The notes under the pieces are model-generated. The model made no database searches. It saw nothing but the letters and a program-made list of their open reading frames with translations, and was not told the origin of the DNA. From JADKIH01 sp964595205 (lineage in GTDB: Bacteria; Bacteroidota; Bacteroidia; AKYH767-A; 2013-40CM-41-45): a DNA stretch of 64,000 nt. Of this stretch, positions 62,578 through 64,000 are shown in pieces; the stretch's first letter is position 1, and each line of letters opens with the position of its first letter. The stretch lies in contig CAZQOQ010000036.1 in NCBI GenBank assembly GCA_964595205.1, positions 1 to 64,000 of the forward strand, written 5' to 3'. Both the position numbers and the translations under genes were made by a program.

Positions 62578-63603
62578 ATGTCAAACCCTAACCTGGATCC
62601 CGCCGGCGCTCAATTTAGTGCAGCAGAAAAAGAAATCGATAAGGTCTTAAGACCGCAGGGATTCGAAGATTTTACCGGTCAGGACAGCATCCTTAGCAAT
62701 CTCCGGATATTCGTCGCAGCTGCACAGCAGAGAGATGAGGCCCTCGATCACGTATTGCTTCATGGTCCGCCCGGCCTCGGCAAGACGACACTGGCTTATA
62801 TCATCGCAAATGAATTAGGAGTTAACATCCGCACAACCTCAGGCCCAGTGCTCGATAAGCCGGGCGACCTGGCCGGATTGTTAACCAACCTCCAGCCAAA
62901 CGATGTACTCTTCATCGATGAAATTCACCGGCTCAGCCCTATCGTCGAAGAATACCTCTATTCCGCAATGGAAGACTATAAGATCGACATCATGATTGAA
63001 ACCGGTCCCAATGCGCGGTCGGTGCAGATCCGGATAAATCCTTTTACACTCATCGGAGCTACCACGAGGTCAGGCTTACTCACATCTCCGCTGAGGGCAC
63101 GTTTTGGCATCACCTCCCGGCTGGAATATTACGATTCCGAGCTGTTACAGAAAATCATCAGGCGGTCTTCCGCTTTGCTGAAAATTGAAATCGAAGAAAA
63201 TGCTTCATTCGAAATTGCAAGACGAAGCAGGGGGACTCCACGAATTGCAAATGCCCTGTTGAGAAGGGTGAGAGATTTTGCTCAGATAAAAGGAAATGGC
63301 ATCATCGACTCGAAGATTGCTCAATTCGCCCTTGCCGCCTTGAATGTGGATGAACATGGTCTCGATGAAATGGACAACAAAATTCTCTCAGCCATCATCG
63401 ATAAATTCAAAGGAGGCCCGGTTGGAATCACCACCATCGCCACGGCCGTAAGCGAAGAAGCCGGAACGATTGAAGAAGTATATGAACCGTTTTTAATTAA
63501 AGAAGGGTACCTGAAGCGGACACCAAGAGGAAGAGAGACGACCGAACTTGCTTACAGGCATTTGGGAAGGACTTATTTGCCGCCTGCCGGGACTTTGTTT
63601 TAG
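62578..63603 (+). CDS. ruvB: Holliday junction DNA helicase subunit RuvB
   Basis: About 341 residues from ATG 62578 (MSNPNLDPAGAQFSAAEKE). AAA+ motor of branch migration: Walker A GPPGLGKT, Walker B DVLFIDEIHRLS, sensor I GATTRSG, arginine region LRARFGITSRLEYY. The C-terminal winged helix ends GRTYLPPAGTLF. ruvA and ruvC are elsewhere. Its TAG stop is the first trinucleotide of a heptamer array. Confidence 0.96.
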   Translation: MSNPNLDPAGAQFSAAEKEIDKVLRPQGFEDFTGQDSILSNLRIFVAAAQQRDEALDHVLLHGPPGLGKTTLAYIIANELGVNIRTTSGPVLDKPGDLAGLLTNLQPNDVLFIDEIHRLSPIVEEYLYSAMEDYKIDIMIETGPNARSVQIRINPFTLIGATTRSGLLTSPLRARFGITSRLEYYDSELLQKIIRRSSALLKIEIEENASFEIARRSRGTPRIANALLRRVRDFAQIKGNGIIDSKIAQFALAALNVDEHGLDEMDNKILSAIIDKFKGGPVGITTIATAVSEEAGTIEEVYEPFLIKEGYLKRTPRGRETTELAYRHLGRTYLPPAGTLF

Positions 63604-63673
63604 TCTCTAGTCTTTAGTCTTTAGTCTTTAGTCTTTAGTCTTTAGTCTTCAGCCTTGAGACACCAGACTTTGG
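63601..63673. repeat. heptamer array starting at the ruvB stop codon, TCTTTAG family
   Basis: Seven TCTTTAG-type heptamers run without a gap from the TAG of ruvB (63604-63652; five are exact TCTTTAG). Three decayed units follow to 63673. The stop codon itself fits the repeat phase. Confidence 0.85.
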
Positions 63674-63698
63674 AAGAGGATAATTCTTTGAAGAATCA

Positions 63699-64000
63699 GT
63701 GAATAATAAGAGCAAATATTCTTCTCTAATTAGAACAGAGGCACAGCGTCTGGGATTTGATTTTTGTGGTATATCAAATGCCGGTTTTCTTGAGGAGGAA
63801 GCGCCTTTGCTGGAACAATGGCTTCTGCAGAATATGCATGGCAAGATGTCGTACATGCAGAATCACTTTGATAAAAGACTCGATCCGCGAAAACTTGTCC
63901 CGGGTGCGAAGAGCGTAATTTCACTGCTCAGTAATTATTACACCGAAGACAGGCAGAATGATTCTGCTCCGCGGATCAGCAAGTATGCTTACGGGCGCGA
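63699..64000 (+). CDS. queG: epoxyqueuosine reductase, 5' part
   Basis: A frame opens at GTG 63699 and runs off the right edge, about 100 residues. It reads LGFDFCGISNAGFLEEEAPL, WLLQNMHGKMSYMQNH, LDPRKLVPGAKSVISLL and SKYAYGR, the conserved start of QueG. The enzyme reduces epoxyqueuosine to queuosine in tRNA with cobalamin and Fe-S clusters; the cluster-binding part is beyond the window. A weak box ATTCTTTG at 63683-63690 may drive it. Confidence 0.88.
   Translation, partial: MNNKSKYSSLIRTEAQRLGFDFCGISNAGFLEEEAPLLEQWLLQNMHGKMSYMQNHFDKRLDPRKLVPGAKSVISLLSNYYTEDRQNDSAPRISKYAYGR

Noticed and set aside
1..64000. tRNA, rRNA, insertion sequences, prophage
   Set aside because: Reading intergenic regions on both strands gave no cloverleaf, transposase or integrase.

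Overview
The window looks like a chromosome segment of a Bacteroidota bacterium, probably from the Chitinophagales/Sphingobacteriia side. The evidence is type IX secretion (T9SS) C-terminal domains on secreted proteins, a TonB-dependent receptor with a CarboxypepD-like N-terminus, DUF6089/PorG-like proteins beside uppS-bamA-ompH-ompH, Bacteroidota promoters of the form TTG-N18-20-TAnnTTTG, and very few Shine-Dalgarno sites. No tRNA, rRNA, CRISPR array, insertion sequence or prophage was found. The content is mostly core metabolism and envelope genes.

Layout. 0.5-13.5 kb: secreted FG-GAP and dockerin-like proteins, a DinB-fold protein, a PorG-like barrel, an OmpA lipoprotein, a phospholipase D, a DUF1844/coiled-coil pair and a 1161-residue outer-membrane protein. 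13.7-17.9 kb: polyprenol-phosphate glycosyltransferase, dihydroorotase and a DUF4296 lipoprotein, then a superfamily 2 helicase. 18-25.5 kb: a broken secreted-protein gene, a DUF4258 protein, pseudouridine catabolism (psuK-psuG), a Tat-signal protein, an S41 protease, a secreted serine hydrolase and an SDR enzyme. 25.6-37 kb: tyrS, a LuxE-like enzyme, nadB, an Nfu scaffold, an HxlR regulator with two operators facing an oxidoreductase, thpR and sucA-sucB. 37-43.6 kb: a T9SS cargo gene cut by one in-frame stop, a membrane protein, a LytTR regulator, a deoxyhypusine-synthase-like enzyme and an exported phosphoesterase. 43.8-48.1 kb: TonB receptor plus DUF5689 lipoprotein. 48.1-59.4 kb: pdxJ-hydrolase, then CBS, BamA-like, nadK, two tandem PorG-like proteins, uppS, bamA and two OmpH/Skp chaperones, the classic Bacteroidota envelope-assembly block. 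59.5-64 kb: acs, an RRM protein, a small barrel, ruvB and the start of queG.

The most unusual structure lies between the genes. At least a dozen intergenic arrays of 7- or 8-bp units fall into several sequence families (ATTCGTTR, ATTAGCCR, TTTGGCG, ATTTTCAA, GCGCCTCT, TCTTTAG). Many start on the first base after a stop codon, and several form very long inverted repeats, including a perfect 31-bp pair between two convergent genes. Two T9SS-type cargo genes each carry a single in-frame stop, one in the signal peptide and one just before the sorting domain. Several transcripts appear to be leaderless or nearly so.
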